Assembly: GCA_016932165.1 (NCBI GenBank)
Contig: JAFGDK010000047.1
Span: 1-64,000, forward strand
Direction: 5' to 3'
DNA from: Anaerolineales bacterium
Lineage (GTDB): Bacteria; Chloroflexota; Anaerolineae; Anaerolineales; UBA11579
Length of the DNA: 64,000 nt
The notes under the pieces are model-generated. The model saw only the letters and a program-made list of their open reading frames with translations, was not told the origin of the DNA and ran no database searches. This document shows, in pieces, positions 29,076-41,008 of this stretch. The first letter of the stretch is position 1; each line of letters starts with the position of its first letter. The position numbers were made by a program, and so were the translations under genes.

Positions 29076-30143
29076 ATGGAAATCAAGATATTGGATAAAA
29101 CCATCGGGCCAGACCACCCAACCTACTTCATTGCCGATATTGCTGCCAACCACGACGGCGACCTGGAACGCGCCAAACAGCTGATCCGCCTGGCTAAAGA
29201 AGCCGGGGCGGACGCGGCCAAGTTCCAGAACTTCCAAGCCCCCAAGATCGTCTCCGATTACGGTTTCAAGGCCATGGACAGGCAGGTCTCCCACCAGGCA
29301 GAATGGAGCAAGAGCGTTTATGAAGTTTATCAGGCTGCCTCTGTGCCGTTTGAGTGGACGCCGATACTCAAGGATGAATGCGACAAGGCCGGGATTCATT
29401 ACTTCACTTCTCCCTATGACCATAAATCGATTGAGATGGTTGACCCTTACATTCCGGCCTTCAAGGCTGGCTCCGGCCTGATCTCCTGGCCGGAAATGAT
29501 CGTGGAGATGGCCAAAAAAGGAAAGCCAGTGCTGGTATCCACGGGGGCATGCAAATTGGGAGAGGTGGTCAATGCCATGGAAAAAGTAATGGCGGTGACT
29601 GACCAGATTGTGTTGTTCCAGTGCAATACCAATTACACCGCCAGCCCGGATAATTACGACCACCTGCACCTGCGCGTGCTGGAAACCTACAAAGCGATGT
29701 TCCCGGATGTGGTCCTGGGTCTCTCAGACCACACCCACAGCCCGGCTCCGGTGGTCGGTGCGGTGACATTAGGCGCGCGGGTGATCGAGCGGCACTTCAC
29801 CGACAGCAACCAGCGGGAAGGCCCTGACCACAAGTTCGCCCTCAACCCGCACACCTGGGCTGAGATGGTCGAACAGGTGCGCATTCTGGAACGCTCCCTC
29901 GGTTCGCCGCTGAAGCAGGTCGCCGATAATGAAAAAGATACTTACATTGTACAGCGCCGCTGCCTGCGGGCGGGATGTGAGATCAAAGCCGGCGAAGTCT
30001 TCACCGCTGAGATGATCGAAGTCCTCCGCCCGGCTACCCCCGGCGCATTGATGAGCTGGGACCTCGACCAAGTAATCGGAATGAAAGCCCGTACCGATCT
30101 GCCTTTTGGCAAGGAGTTGCGCTGGTCTGATCTGGAGGACTAA
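29076..30143 (+). CDS. N-acetylneuraminate synthase-family nonulosonate synthase (NeuB/PseI/LegI type), copy 1, with SAF-like C-terminus
   Basis: YFIADIAANHDGDLERAKQLIRLAKEAGADAAKFQNF; VLVSTGACKLGEV; LGLSDHTHSPAPVVGAVTLGARVIERHFT; RRCLRAGCEIKAGEVFTAEMI. Confidence 0.9.
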   Translation: MEIKILDKTIGPDHPTYFIADIAANHDGDLERAKQLIRLAKEAGADAAKFQNFQAPKIVSDYGFKAMDRQVSHQAEWSKSVYEVYQAASVPFEWTPILKDECDKAGIHYFTSPYDHKSIEMVDPYIPAFKAGSGLISWPEMIVEMAKKGKPVLVSTGACKLGEVVNAMEKVMAVTDQIVLFQCNTNYTASPDNYDHLHLRVLETYKAMFPDVVLGLSDHTHSPAPVVGAVTLGARVIERHFTDSNQREGPDHKFALNPHTWAEMVEQVRILERSLGSPLKQVADNEKDTYIVQRRCLRAGCEIKAGEVFTAEMIEVLRPATPGALMSWDLDQVIGMKARTDLPFGKELRWSDLED

Positions 30144-30167
30144 GCCTCCCATTGGAAAAACCTGCCG

Positions 30168-31283
30168 ATGCGAATCATTTATTTCTCCCGCGACTATACC
30201 CCGCACGACCACCGCTTCCTGGCTGCTATGGTAGGGAAGGGGATCGAGGTGCATTATCTGCGGCTGGAGCGGCGCGGGCACCAGCAGGAAGACCGCATGC
30301 TGCCCCCCGGGGTGATCCCGGTCTCCTGGGCTGGCGGGCTAGAAGCTTATGACCCGCGCAAACACCGGGCGCTGCTGGCAGATTTGCGCAAGCAGGTGCG
30401 CCGGATCAAGCCTGACCTGATCCACGCCGGTCCGGTGCAGACCGCTGCCTGGCTGGCCGCTCAAGCAGGCTTCCATCCCCTGGTGAGCATGTCGTGGGGC
30501 TCCGATCTGCTGGTGGAGGCTGAATCCAGCAGCCAGATGCGTCGCCTGACCGAGTTCACCCTGGCCAATACGGATGTGCTTATTGGAGACTGCCAGGCGG
30601 TGAAGGAGAAAGCGGTGGAATTTGGTTTCCCCGCAGAGCGGGTGGTGACTTTCCCCTGGGGAGTGGACCTGAAAAAATTCTCCCCCGGTGAGAAGCACAA
30701 CGAAATTCGGGTGCGCGCCGGCTGGCAGGAGGCGTTTGTGGTGCTGCATTTGCGCTCCTGGGAGCCGGTCTACGGTGTGGAGGTCTTTGCCAAAGCTTTC
30801 CGCAAGGCTGCTGAAGAATGCCCGGAACTGCGCCTGTTGATGCCCGGCAACGGCTCGCTGGCGCCCAGGATCCGCCAGATCCTCATGCCGGTGAACGACC
30901 GGGTGCATTTTCTCGGTCAGGTCAGCCATGAGAAGCTGCCAACCTATTACCGCGCTGCTGACCTGTACGTTTCCGCCTCGTACAGCGACGGCTCTTCCGT
31001 CTCGCTGATGGAAGCCCTGGCCTGCGGCCTGCCGGCGCTGGTCTCGGATATCCCTGGCAACCGGGAGTGGATCGCTGAGTCTGAGGCCGGCTGGCTGTTC
31101 CCCGATGGGGATGAGGATGTGCTTGCCCAGGGGCTGATTACTGCGGTGGAGAACCGAAACTCGCTGGGAGAGAACGCGGCAGCCGCCCGTAAGCTGGCCG
31201 AGGCGCGCGCCGATTGGCCGCAGAACGTGAAAAAGCTGATGCAAGCCTATCAGCTGGCGCTTGAAATTGGAGGCCGGCGGTGA
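30168..31283 (+). CDS. Glycosyltransferase family 4 (GT1 superfamily)
   Basis: RVVTFPWGVDLKKFSPGE; VHFLGQVSHEKLPTYYRAADLYVSASYSDGSSVSLMEALACGLPALVSDIPGNREWI. Confidence 0.9.
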   Translation: MRIIYFSRDYTPHDHRFLAAMVGKGIEVHYLRLERRGHQQEDRMLPPGVIPVSWAGGLEAYDPRKHRALLADLRKQVRRIKPDLIHAGPVQTAAWLAAQAGFHPLVSMSWGSDLLVEAESSSQMRRLTEFTLANTDVLIGDCQAVKEKAVEFGFPAERVVTFPWGVDLKKFSPGEKHNEIRVRAGWQEAFVVLHLRSWEPVYGVEVFAKAFRKAAEECPELRLLMPGNGSLAPRIRQILMPVNDRVHFLGQVSHEKLPTYYRAADLYVSASYSDGSSVSLMEALACGLPALVSDIPGNREWIAESEAGWLFPDGDEDVLAQGLITAVENRNSLGENAAAARKLAEARADWPQNVKKLMQAYQLALEIGGRR

Positions 31284-32053
31284 GCAGCAAACCTAAAGTG
31301 GTCGCCATCATCCAGGCGCGTATGGCCGCCAGCCGGCTGCCCGGCAAGGTGCTGAAGGAACTGGGTCACTTAAGCGTGTTGGGCTGGATGATCGCCCGGG
31401 CGCGGCGGGCTGAATTGATTGATGAAGTCGTGATCGCCACCACCACCGATTCCAGCGATGACCCGGTGGCGGCGTACTGTGAACAAAACGGGGTTAAATT
31501 CACACGCGGCAGCATGCAAGACGTGCTGGATCGGTATTATCGGGCTGCAAAGCTGCATGGAGCCGATGTGGTTGTGCGCCTGACGGCGGACTGCCCCTTC
31601 ATCGACCCCGCCATGCTGGATGACAACCTGCGCACCTTCATGGGGGCTGAACCAAAGCTGGATTTCGCCGCCAACCGGCTGCCGCCTCCTTATAAGCGCA
31701 CGATTCCAATTGGGCTGGATGCTGAATTCTGCTGGTTTGAAGGGCTGGAGACCATCTGGCACGAGGCCAAAGAGAAGCACCAGCGTGAGCATGTGATGCC
31801 ATACTTCTATGAGCACCCCGAGCGCTTCAATGTGCTGCATATTATCCACCAGCCCAGTTACGGGCATCTGCGCTGGACGGTGGATACCCCCGAAGACCTG
31901 GCCCTGCTGCGCCAGATTGTAAACCATTTCCCCGGCCGGGATGATTTCTCCTGGAAAGATGTGCTGGCCCTGGTGGAAGCCCACCCGGAACTGGGAGAGA
32001 TCAATGCCGATGTGCGGCACAAAGATTACCGCGAGGTGGATGAGCGCCAATGA
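31280..32053 (+). CDS. Cytidylyltransferase (SpsF/PseF-like)
   Basis: VVAIIQARMAASRLPGKVLKELG; DVVVRLTADCPFIDPAMLD; RWTVDTPEDLALL. Confidence 0.87.
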   Translation: MSSKPKVVAIIQARMAASRLPGKVLKELGHLSVLGWMIARARRAELIDEVVIATTTDSSDDPVAAYCEQNGVKFTRGSMQDVLDRYYRAAKLHGADVVVRLTADCPFIDPAMLDDNLRTFMGAEPKLDFAANRLPPPYKRTIPIGLDAEFCWFEGLETIWHEAKEKHQREHVMPYFYEHPERFNVLHIIHQPSYGHLRWTVDTPEDLALLRQIVNHFPGRDDFSWKDVLALVEAHPELGEINADVRHKDYREVDERQ

Positions 32054-32946
32054 GTACCCTGACGATCTTCACCGCCCCCAAACCCTTTGTGGACGCGCAT
32101 ATCACCATTATCCAGCGCAACGCGCTGCGCTCGTGGCAAATGCTTGGTGCTGATGTGGATGTGATCCTGTACGGCAACGATTCCGGGATAGGCGAGGCTG
32201 CCGCTGAATTTGGGTTTGGGCATGTCCCCGATGTGGCTGCCAATCAGCAAGGCGTGCCTTACCTGAATGATATGCTCGCCCGCACGCGGGCGCTCTCCGC
32301 TTCACCGGTGCTGGCTGTGGTCAATACCGATATCCTCCTCTTCCAGAATTTTGCCGAGAATGCCCGCCTGGCGTTGGAAACCTTGGGGGATTTCATGCTC
32401 GTCGGCCGCCGCTGGGACCTGGATATCACCGAGGAACTCGATTTTGACCCGCAGATCGAATCTCGCCTGAAAATGGATACCCAGACCAGAGGCCAATTGA
32501 AAAGCCCGACTGCCAGCGATTATTTCATCTTCTCCCGCACAGTGCTGAACGAGATTCCCAACTTCACCATCGGACGGGCCGGCTGGGACAGCTGGATGAT
32601 CTACCACGCCCTGCAGCAGCCCTGGCCGGTCTTGGATGCCACCCGCGAGATCTTTATCGTCCACCAAAACCACGATTACAGCCATCTTCCCAACGGGCAG
32701 CCGCATTACAGGCACCCAGAAAGTGAGCGGAATGTCGCTTTAGGCGGCGGAGACCGCAATATGTACGACCAGACTGACCTGCGCCTCTCATGGATGGGGG
32801 GGAAGGTGGTCCCCAAGCCGCTTACCTGGTACCGGTTGATCCGCTCTCTGGAACACCGCCTGCACCCCGGGGAGAAACCAGGTAGGATCAGAGGGCGGTT
32901 ATTTGGGATGGTGAAAAATTACCGCCAGGGGTTGAGATATGACTAG
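32050..32946 (+). CDS. Hypothetical glycosyltransferase-like protein
   Basis: TLTIFTAPKPFVDAHITIIQRNALRSWQMLG; VLAVVNTDILLF; FTIGRAGWDSWMIYHALQ; location in GT block. Confidence 0.55.
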   Translation: MSTLTIFTAPKPFVDAHITIIQRNALRSWQMLGADVDVILYGNDSGIGEAAAEFGFGHVPDVAANQQGVPYLNDMLARTRALSASPVLAVVNTDILLFQNFAENARLALETLGDFMLVGRRWDLDITEELDFDPQIESRLKMDTQTRGQLKSPTASDYFIFSRTVLNEIPNFTIGRAGWDSWMIYHALQQPWPVLDATREIFIVHQNHDYSHLPNGQPHYRHPESERNVALGGGDRNMYDQTDLRLSWMGGKVVPKPLTWYRLIRSLEHRLHPGEKPGRIRGRLFGMVKNYRQGLRYD

Positions 32947-33934
32947 ATTTGGTGTCAGTCCGACCAGGAACAAGCTCTCAACATACCGTCCGGCCAAGGT
33001 GACCGCCGCGGTGCTGGTCTATATCCCCCAGCGCGAGGGTTATTACCGCCACCGGCTGGATGTGCTCAAGCTGTGCCTGGAGAGCCTGATGCGGACCTCA
33101 GCAGGTGAAGCCGACCTGCTGGTATTCGATAACGGCAGTGCGCCCGAGGTGGTGGAATACCTGCTATCCCTGCAGCGGGACGGGAAAATTGATATTCTGA
33201 TGCTTTCAGGGCGCAATCTGGGCAAGATCGGTGCGCTTCAATTGATGTTCAATGCTGCTCCAGGCGAGTTTATCGCCTATTGCGATGATGATATCCTCTT
33301 CTATCCCGGCTGGCTGCAGGCCAGCTGGGATGTGATCGAAGCCTTCCCCCAGGTGGGCATGGTCAGCGGGCTGCCGGTGCGGGACGCCGCCCGGCATGGG
33401 GTCGAGTCTAATAACGCCTTTGCCAGGAGCAAACCAGATGGTTTAAAAATCACCTTTGAACGCTGGATCGAGGATGACTGGGACCTGGATTGGGCCGAGA
33501 GTACCGGGCGGAACCTGGAAGAACATCGTGCCGCCTTCAAAGACTTCCAGGATCCGTTATGGGAGATGAATGGCGTGAAAGCCTTCCCGGCTGCCAACCA
33601 CTTCCAATTCGTAGCCCCCCGCAAGGTGATGGTCAGGGCGATGCCAGAGGAATGGTCTGGCAAGTTAATGGGCAAAATGGTGGAGATGGATGAAGCCATT
33701 GATGCCCAGGGCGGCCTGCGGCTGTCAACCGCCGGGCGGTATGTGCGCCATATCGGTAATGTGGTCTCCCCTCGCCTGGCAATGGAGATCGCGGCATTGG
33801 GCCTCGATCTGGATGTCACCGATGTGACCCGCCGCCAAAAGCCCCACTGGCTGCTGCGCATCCCCCGGATGTGGCACTTATTGGAAAGAATTTACAGCAA
33901 GTTGTTTGATATTCTGTATCAAGTGGAACGATGA
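32939..33934 (+). CDS. Glycosyltransferase family 2
   Basis: DLLVFDNGSAPEVVEYLL; FIAYCDDDILFYPGWLQ. Confidence 0.8.
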   Translation: MTRFGVSPTRNKLSTYRPAKVTAAVLVYIPQREGYYRHRLDVLKLCLESLMRTSAGEADLLVFDNGSAPEVVEYLLSLQRDGKIDILMLSGRNLGKIGALQLMFNAAPGEFIAYCDDDILFYPGWLQASWDVIEAFPQVGMVSGLPVRDAARHGVESNNAFARSKPDGLKITFERWIEDDWDLDWAESTGRNLEEHRAAFKDFQDPLWEMNGVKAFPAANHFQFVAPRKVMVRAMPEEWSGKLMGKMVEMDEAIDAQGGLRLSTAGRYVRHIGNVVSPRLAMEIAALGLDLDVTDVTRRQKPHWLLRIPRMWHLLERIYSKLFDILYQVER

Positions 33935-34917
33935 TGACTGAATACTTCAAAGACCGGCCGATTTTTATCTGCGGGCATCCCAAATCGGGGACCAGCCTGC
34001 TGAGGAACCTGCTGGATAACCACCCGCAGCTGGCGGTCTATCCGGAGGAGAGCCGCTTCTTCCGCAATTTCCTGCCCAAAGCCGAAGGGATGTCTGTGGA
34101 GCAGTTGATCGAACTGGGTGAGAACGAGTTGATCCACATCTTTGCATGGACTCGGGAGAACCCGCCCGCGCACCAGGCCGGCTTCCCTGATCGGGATTAC
34201 AGCTTCATTTCGTATGATGCGGTAAAGGATAGATTTAGGGATTTGCTGCGGACTGAAGGCCTCCGGCATCACGGGGATGTGCTGTGGACTGCGGTGCAGT
34301 CCTTCGCGGAGTCGGTTGGTTCGCAGCCAGAGGCGCTGGCCGGCTGGGTGGAGAAAACCCCGAATAATGAATATTTCGCCGATCGAATCTTTGCCTGGTG
34401 GCCGCAAGCGAAATGCATCCATATCGTGCGAGACCCGAGAGACAATTACGCCTCTTACCAGCGGAAACAGGAGAGCTGGTCTCCAGGAAAGTTTTCAGCG
34501 CATTGGAACCGGTCTGTTTCCGCCGGATTCCGGAATCAAGCCCAGTACGGAGAGGAGCGGTATTGGGTTCTCCGCTATGAAGACCTGGTCAATCGGCCAG
34601 AGGAGATCCTGCCGGAGATGTGCGGCTTCCTTGGAATCAATGACGATGAAATTCTGCGCAGGCCTACCCGGGCAGGCGACCTGTGGGCTGGCAACTCGAT
34701 GTTTGAGGATCAATTTAATGAAATCAGCCCGGCGGCGGTGGGCCGCTGGAAAGAAACCTTGACTGCGAGAGAGGCTGGTATCATCCAGGCAGCAACCCGG
34801 AAGTATCGGCGGCAGATAGGTTACCGGGATGAGATCTCGATAAATCTCAGGAACAGGCTGGCAGGATGGTATTGGCGGCTGAAAGGTTTGATCTATGACA
34901 TCCGCCACCCGAGGTAG
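33931..34917 (+). CDS. Sulfotransferase family protein 1
   Basis: PIFICGHPKSGTSLLRNLLDNHPQLAVYPEESRFF (5'-PSB loop); IHIVRDPRDNYASY (3'-PB). Confidence 0.88.
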   Translation: MMTEYFKDRPIFICGHPKSGTSLLRNLLDNHPQLAVYPEESRFFRNFLPKAEGMSVEQLIELGENELIHIFAWTRENPPAHQAGFPDRDYSFISYDAVKDRFRDLLRTEGLRHHGDVLWTAVQSFAESVGSQPEALAGWVEKTPNNEYFADRIFAWWPQAKCIHIVRDPRDNYASYQRKQESWSPGKFSAHWNRSVSAGFRNQAQYGEERYWVLRYEDLVNRPEEILPEMCGFLGINDDEILRRPTRAGDLWAGNSMFEDQFNEISPAAVGRWKETLTAREAGIIQAATRKYRRQIGYRDEISINLRNRLAGWYWRLKGLIYDIRHPR

Positions 34918-34937
34918 CGGGTGACAGGACAGCGATT

Positions 34938-35978
34938 GTGAAAAATTTGAACCTAATTGGAAGACGAATTAAATTGGTCATGCAGGTCGCCCGTTACGGC
35001 CGTCTGGAGAAGGCAGAGCCGCCGGATTTGGCGCAGGTCCGCCCGGAAGAGCTTGCTGAGATCAAGACGTTTTTCCCAATGGATAAATTCTTTATATTGG
35101 GTTTTGCCCGTTCGGGGACAACTCTATTGACCCGGCTGATCCGTCTGCACCCGGAAGTCCACTGTAATTACCAGGCGCATTTCTTCACCCGCCCGCCGCT
35201 GTTGAGCGGGATGGCGGCTGATCCCGCTGTCCGAGAATGGCTAGCCCGGCCCAGCAACCGCTGGAACAGGGGTGGAGATTTATCTACAATCGCACTGCGG
35301 GCCATGGCGGATTATATCCTCGAACGGGATGCCCGCCGGGAGGGTGCCCGGATCGTGGGTGATAAAAGCCCGAATGTACTGATGAACAGCCGGGCGATTA
35401 TGCAAATGAGTCTGTTTTATCCCGAGGCAAAAGTGGTGGTTATCATCCGGGATGGCCGGGATGCCCTGGTTTCTCAACGCTTCCAGAATTTCATCAATTC
35501 TCCTCATCGCCTTTCAGCGGAGAACCTGCGCATCAGGGATGAATTTGCAGCTGATCCAGCACCTTTTTTGTCCGGGACGCGTTCAATTTTCACTGAAAAA
35601 CGTATCCGGGATATGTCTGGTGACTGGGCTGCCAATGTGACCGAAACATCCCGGGAGGGGAGGGCGGTCTACGGTGATCGTTTTTACAGCTTGAAATATG
35701 AAGACTTGCTCAACCAGCCATATGAGACGATTTCAAAAGTATGGGAATTCCTGGGGGCAGACCCGGCAGGGCTGGATCGAGCGATTGCCCAGGAGATGGA
35801 GTACAACCCCGATGCCGATTATCAAAAAGAAGTTGCAGCTGATCTGGTGAAGCCGCTGGAGAAGGGCAAACACGGTTCATGGCGAGAGCTGTTCACCTCC
35901 CGAGACCGTCAAATCTTCAAGGAAATTGCCGGGCAGGCCCTGATCGGCTGCGGCTATGAAAAGGATCTGGAGTGGTAG
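34938..35978 (+). CDS. Sulfotransferase family protein 2
   Basis: FFILGFARSGTTLLTRLIRLHPEVHC; VVVIIRDGRDALVS; YSLKYEDLLNQP. Confidence 0.88.
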   Translation: MKNLNLIGRRIKLVMQVARYGRLEKAEPPDLAQVRPEELAEIKTFFPMDKFFILGFARSGTTLLTRLIRLHPEVHCNYQAHFFTRPPLLSGMAADPAVREWLARPSNRWNRGGDLSTIALRAMADYILERDARREGARIVGDKSPNVLMNSRAIMQMSLFYPEAKVVVIIRDGRDALVSQRFQNFINSPHRLSAENLRIRDEFAADPAPFLSGTRSIFTEKRIRDMSGDWAANVTETSREGRAVYGDRFYSLKYEDLLNQPYETISKVWEFLGADPAGLDRAIAQEMEYNPDADYQKEVAADLVKPLEKGKHGSWRELFTSRDRQIFKEIAGQALIGCGYEKDLEW

Positions 35979-35981
35979 GCA

Positions 35982-36989
35982 ATGAGTGATCGCAGGATGA
36001 AATTTATGATCGCGGGATTAGGATCGATTGGCCGCCGTCACCTGCGCCACCTTAAAGCCCTGGGGCAGGATAACCTGCTGCTGTACCGCACGCACCGCAG
36101 CACCCTGCCGGATGATGAATTGGCGGGTATCCCGGTGGAGACTGATCTGCAGGCTGCTTTGGCGCATAAGCCTGACGCGGTGATCGTCTCCAATCCGACC
36201 GCCTTGCACCTGGATGTCGCCATCCCGGCGGCTGAAGCCGGCTGTCATATTCTGCTGGAGAAACCGGTTTCTCACTCCCTGGAGGGATTGGACAAGCTGA
36301 AGAGAGCGGCACAGAAAAGCGGCGTCCGCATCCTGGTGGGCTTCCAGTTCCGCTACCACCCTGGTCTGCGCCGGATTGCAGAGCTCCTGCAAACAGAGTT
36401 GGTGGGACGGCCAGTCTCATTCCGCGCCCACTGGGGGGAATACCTGCCGGCCTGGCATCCCTGGGAAGATTACCGCGCCAGCTACAGCGCCCGCCGGGAC
36501 CTGGGCGGCGGGGTGATCCTCACCCTGACCCACCCGCTGGATTATCTGCACTGGTTGTTGGGTGCGGTGCAGGAAGTATGGTCATTTGCTGGGCAGTACA
36601 CTGATCTTGAACTGGATGTGGTTGATACGGCCGAAATCGGGCTGCGCTTTGGTTCTGGCGTGGTCGGCAGCGTACACTTGAACTACACCCAGCGCCCGCC
36701 CCGGCACCAGCTGGAGATAGTGTGCACGGAGGGCACCTTGCGTTGGGATAACGCCGGAACGGCGCTGGAAGTCTACCGCGCCGAAACCACTTTCTGGGAG
36801 CAGCACCCCCTGCCGGTGGGCTTCCAGCGCGATGATCTATTCAGCGCCCAGATGAAGCATTTTTTACAGGTGGTGGAGGGAACGGCAGCGCCATTCTGTA
36901 CGCTGGATGACGGCATCGCTGCCCTGGAACTGGCTCTGGCGGCACATCAGTCAGCGGAAGAAAAGAGGCTGGTTTTGCTGGGGAAGTGA
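35982..36989 (+). CDS. Gfo/Idh/MocA family oxidoreductase
   Basis: FMIAGLGSIGRRHLRHL; CHILLEKPVSHSLEGLDKL; GGVILTLTHPLDYLHWLLG. Confidence 0.92.
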   Translation: MSDRRMKFMIAGLGSIGRRHLRHLKALGQDNLLLYRTHRSTLPDDELAGIPVETDLQAALAHKPDAVIVSNPTALHLDVAIPAAEAGCHILLEKPVSHSLEGLDKLKRAAQKSGVRILVGFQFRYHPGLRRIAELLQTELVGRPVSFRAHWGEYLPAWHPWEDYRASYSARRDLGGGVILTLTHPLDYLHWLLGAVQEVWSFAGQYTDLELDVVDTAEIGLRFGSGVVGSVHLNYTQRPPRHQLEIVCTEGTLRWDNAGTALEVYRAETTFWEQHPLPVGFQRDDLFSAQMKHFLQVVEGTAAPFCTLDDGIAALELALAAHQSAEEKRLVLLGK

Positions 36990-37110
36990 AGATATGCCGA
37001 AGAGAAACCCACCTGCCTCTTACAGGCACTTCGTGGTATCATGTGGGGCTGGGATTGAGCCTATCTCGATCTCCAATCTAGCGAATAAAACTGCATCAAA
37101 AACTGTTTGA

Positions 37111-38859
<1,749 letters not shown>

Positions 38860-38867
38860 TAAATTAC

Positions 38868-38904
38868 TGGGGCGGGTGTCGGGTGCAAGCCCTTGCCCGC
38901 CCCA
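38868..38904. other. GC-rich intergenic hairpin
   Basis: TGGGGCGGG...CCCGCCCCA, 9-bp perfect arms enclosing GGGTGCAAGCCC, between sat/cysC and the next SDR. Confidence 0.55.
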
Positions 38905-38918
38905 AATAGGATATTGAC

Positions 38919-39743
38919 ATGAATACGTTGCCAGAAATGTTCAGCTTGAGGGATCGGGCGGCGGTGGTCACCGGCGGATCAGGCCTGCTGGGGCGGCAGT
39001 TCTGCCTGACCCTGTCCGAGGCCGGCGCTGCGGTGGCAGTTGTGGATATCAACGCTGAAAAGGCTGAATCAGTTGCCGCTGAGATCATGGAGCAGGGCGG
39101 TAAAGCCCTTGCCATCCCCACCAATATTGCCGACTCTGATTCTGTGTCCGCCATGACCGCCAGAACGTTGAAATCGTTTGGACGGCTGGATATTCTGGTC
39201 AACAGCGCCGCGCTTGACCCCAAATTTGACCCTGACAGCGTTGGCAGCCAGGGGGCGAATGCCTTTGAGACTTTCCCGCTGGATGGCTGGCAGCAGGCTT
39301 TGGATGTCAACCTGACCGGCATGTTCCTGTGCTCGCAGGCCGCGGTCAAGCCGATGCTGGAGCAGCGCAAAGGTGTGATCATCAACCTGTGTTCCACTTA
39401 TGGCCTCGTTGGGCCAGACCAAAGACTCTACCAGCGGAAAGGCGAGCCGCCCAAGTACAAGCCGGTAACTTATACGGTGACCAAATCGGGCGTGATCGGG
39501 ATGACCAAATATCTGGCAACTTATTACGGCACCCGCAACATTAGGGTCAATGCCCTTACCCCCGGTGGGGTGTACAATAACCACGACCCGGAATTTACCA
39601 TGGCTTATTCATACCGCACCGCCATGGGGCGCATGGCAGAACAGCACGAGATGAACGGCGCCTTGCTGTTTCTGGCCTCAGATGCATCCAGCTATATGAC
39701 CGGCAGCAACCTGATTGTGGACGGCGGCTGGACGGCCTGGTAA
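38919..39743 (+). CDS. SDR family oxidoreductase (PtmA-like context)
   Basis: AAVVTGGSGLLGRQFCLTLSEAGAAVAVVDIN; Y..TKSGVIGMTKYLA; NLIVDGGWTAW. Confidence 0.88.
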   Translation: MNTLPEMFSLRDRAAVVTGGSGLLGRQFCLTLSEAGAAVAVVDINAEKAESVAAEIMEQGGKALAIPTNIADSDSVSAMTARTLKSFGRLDILVNSAALDPKFDPDSVGSQGANAFETFPLDGWQQALDVNLTGMFLCSQAAVKPMLEQRKGVIINLCSTYGLVGPDQRLYQRKGEPPKYKPVTYTVTKSGVIGMTKYLATYYGTRNIRVNALTPGGVYNNHDPEFTMAYSYRTAMGRMAEQHEMNGALLFLASDASSYMTGSNLIVDGGWTAW

Positions 39744-39760
39744 CAGAGGAGTCGGACCTG

Positions 39761-41008
39761 ATGGCTGAGATCAGAGTAGGCGAAATATTGGCAGTGATTC
39801 CCGCCCGAGGCGGCTCTAAAAGCATCCCGCGGAAGAATATTCTGCCGTTTGCCGGTTATCCGCTGCTGGCCTACAGCATCGCGGCTGCCTTGCAGTCTGA
39901 TCTGGTGACGCGCACGATTGTCTCCACTGATGATGAGGAGATTGCTGCCGTGGCGCAAGAATTTGGGGCCGAGGCGCCTTTCATCCGCCCGGCAGAATTT
40001 GCCCAGGATACCACCCCCGATTTACCGGTGTTTGTGCATGCCCTGGCGTGGTTCCGACAAGCGGAAGGTTACCTCCCCGAGATGGTGGTGCAGCTCCGTC
40101 CGACCACCCCGGTGCGCCCGCCCGGCTGCGTCGATCAAGGTATCCGTCTGCTGCAGGCGCGCCCGGATGCAGATTCCCTGCGGGCAGTGGTTCCCTCCGG
40201 GCAAAATCCGCATAAGATGTGGCGCATCAACCAGCAGGGTGAGATGTCTGCCCTGCTGACATTGAAACACATCTCGGAGCCGTACAATGCGCCCCGCCAG
40301 CAGCTGCCGCCTACCTACTGGCAGACCGGCCACCTGGATATTATCCGCCCGTCAACCCTGCTGGAGAAAAACTCGATGACCGGCGATGTGATCCTCCCGC
40401 TGGTAATGGACCCGCGCTACACCGTGGATATTGATACCCCCAATGACTGGAGCCAGGCAGAATGGCTGATCCGCTATGGCGGGCTGGAAGTGGTGCGGCC
40501 GCAAAAGCGCGCCTTCGGCTTGCCGGAAAGGCTGGACCTGGTGGTCTTCGACTTTGATGGCGTGTTCACCGATAACCGCGTCTGGGTGGACCAGAACGGG
40601 ATAGAGCAGATCGCCGCCAGCCGTGAGGATGGCATGGGTATTTCCCTGCTGAAGAACGCCGGGGTTGAGTCCATCGTGCTCTCTACTGAGACCAATCCGG
40701 TGGTGACCGCCCGCTGCAAGAAAATGGAACTTCCCGTTTATCAGGGTGTGGAAGCCAAAGGGCAAGTGCTGAAAAACCTGCTGGCTGAGAGAGGTGTATC
40801 AGGGGAGAATGTGATCTACCTCGGTAATGATGTCAATGACCTGCCGTGCTTCCGGCTGGTTGGCTGTGCTGCGGTCGTGGCGGACGCCCACCCCGATGTG
40901 CTGCCGTATGCTGATCTGGTGTTAAGTAAACCCGGCGGCTTCGGCGCGGTGCGGGAATTGTGTGATTTGATTCTGGAAAATTACTCGTTGAAGGAGAATG
41001 CGAAATGA
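39761..41008 (+). CDS. Acylneuraminate cytidylyltransferase fused to KdsC-like HAD phosphatase
   Basis: N-terminus LAVIPARGGSKSIPRKNILPFAGYPLLAYSI; C-terminus LDLVVFDFDGVFTDNRVWVDQNG..EQIAASREDGMGISLLKNAGVESIVLSTE..YLGNDVNDLPC. Confidence 0.92.
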   Translation: MAEIRVGEILAVIPARGGSKSIPRKNILPFAGYPLLAYSIAAALQSDLVTRTIVSTDDEEIAAVAQEFGAEAPFIRPAEFAQDTTPDLPVFVHALAWFRQAEGYLPEMVVQLRPTTPVRPPGCVDQGIRLLQARPDADSLRAVVPSGQNPHKMWRINQQGEMSALLTLKHISEPYNAPRQQLPPTYWQTGHLDIIRPSTLLEKNSMTGDVILPLVMDPRYTVDIDTPNDWSQAEWLIRYGGLEVVRPQKRAFGLPERLDLVVFDFDGVFTDNRVWVDQNGIEQIAASREDGMGISLLKNAGVESIVLSTETNPVVTARCKKMELPVYQGVEAKGQVLKNLLAERGVSGENVIYLGNDVNDLPCFRLVGCAAVVADAHPDVLPYADLVLSKPGGFGAVRELCDLILENYSLKENAK

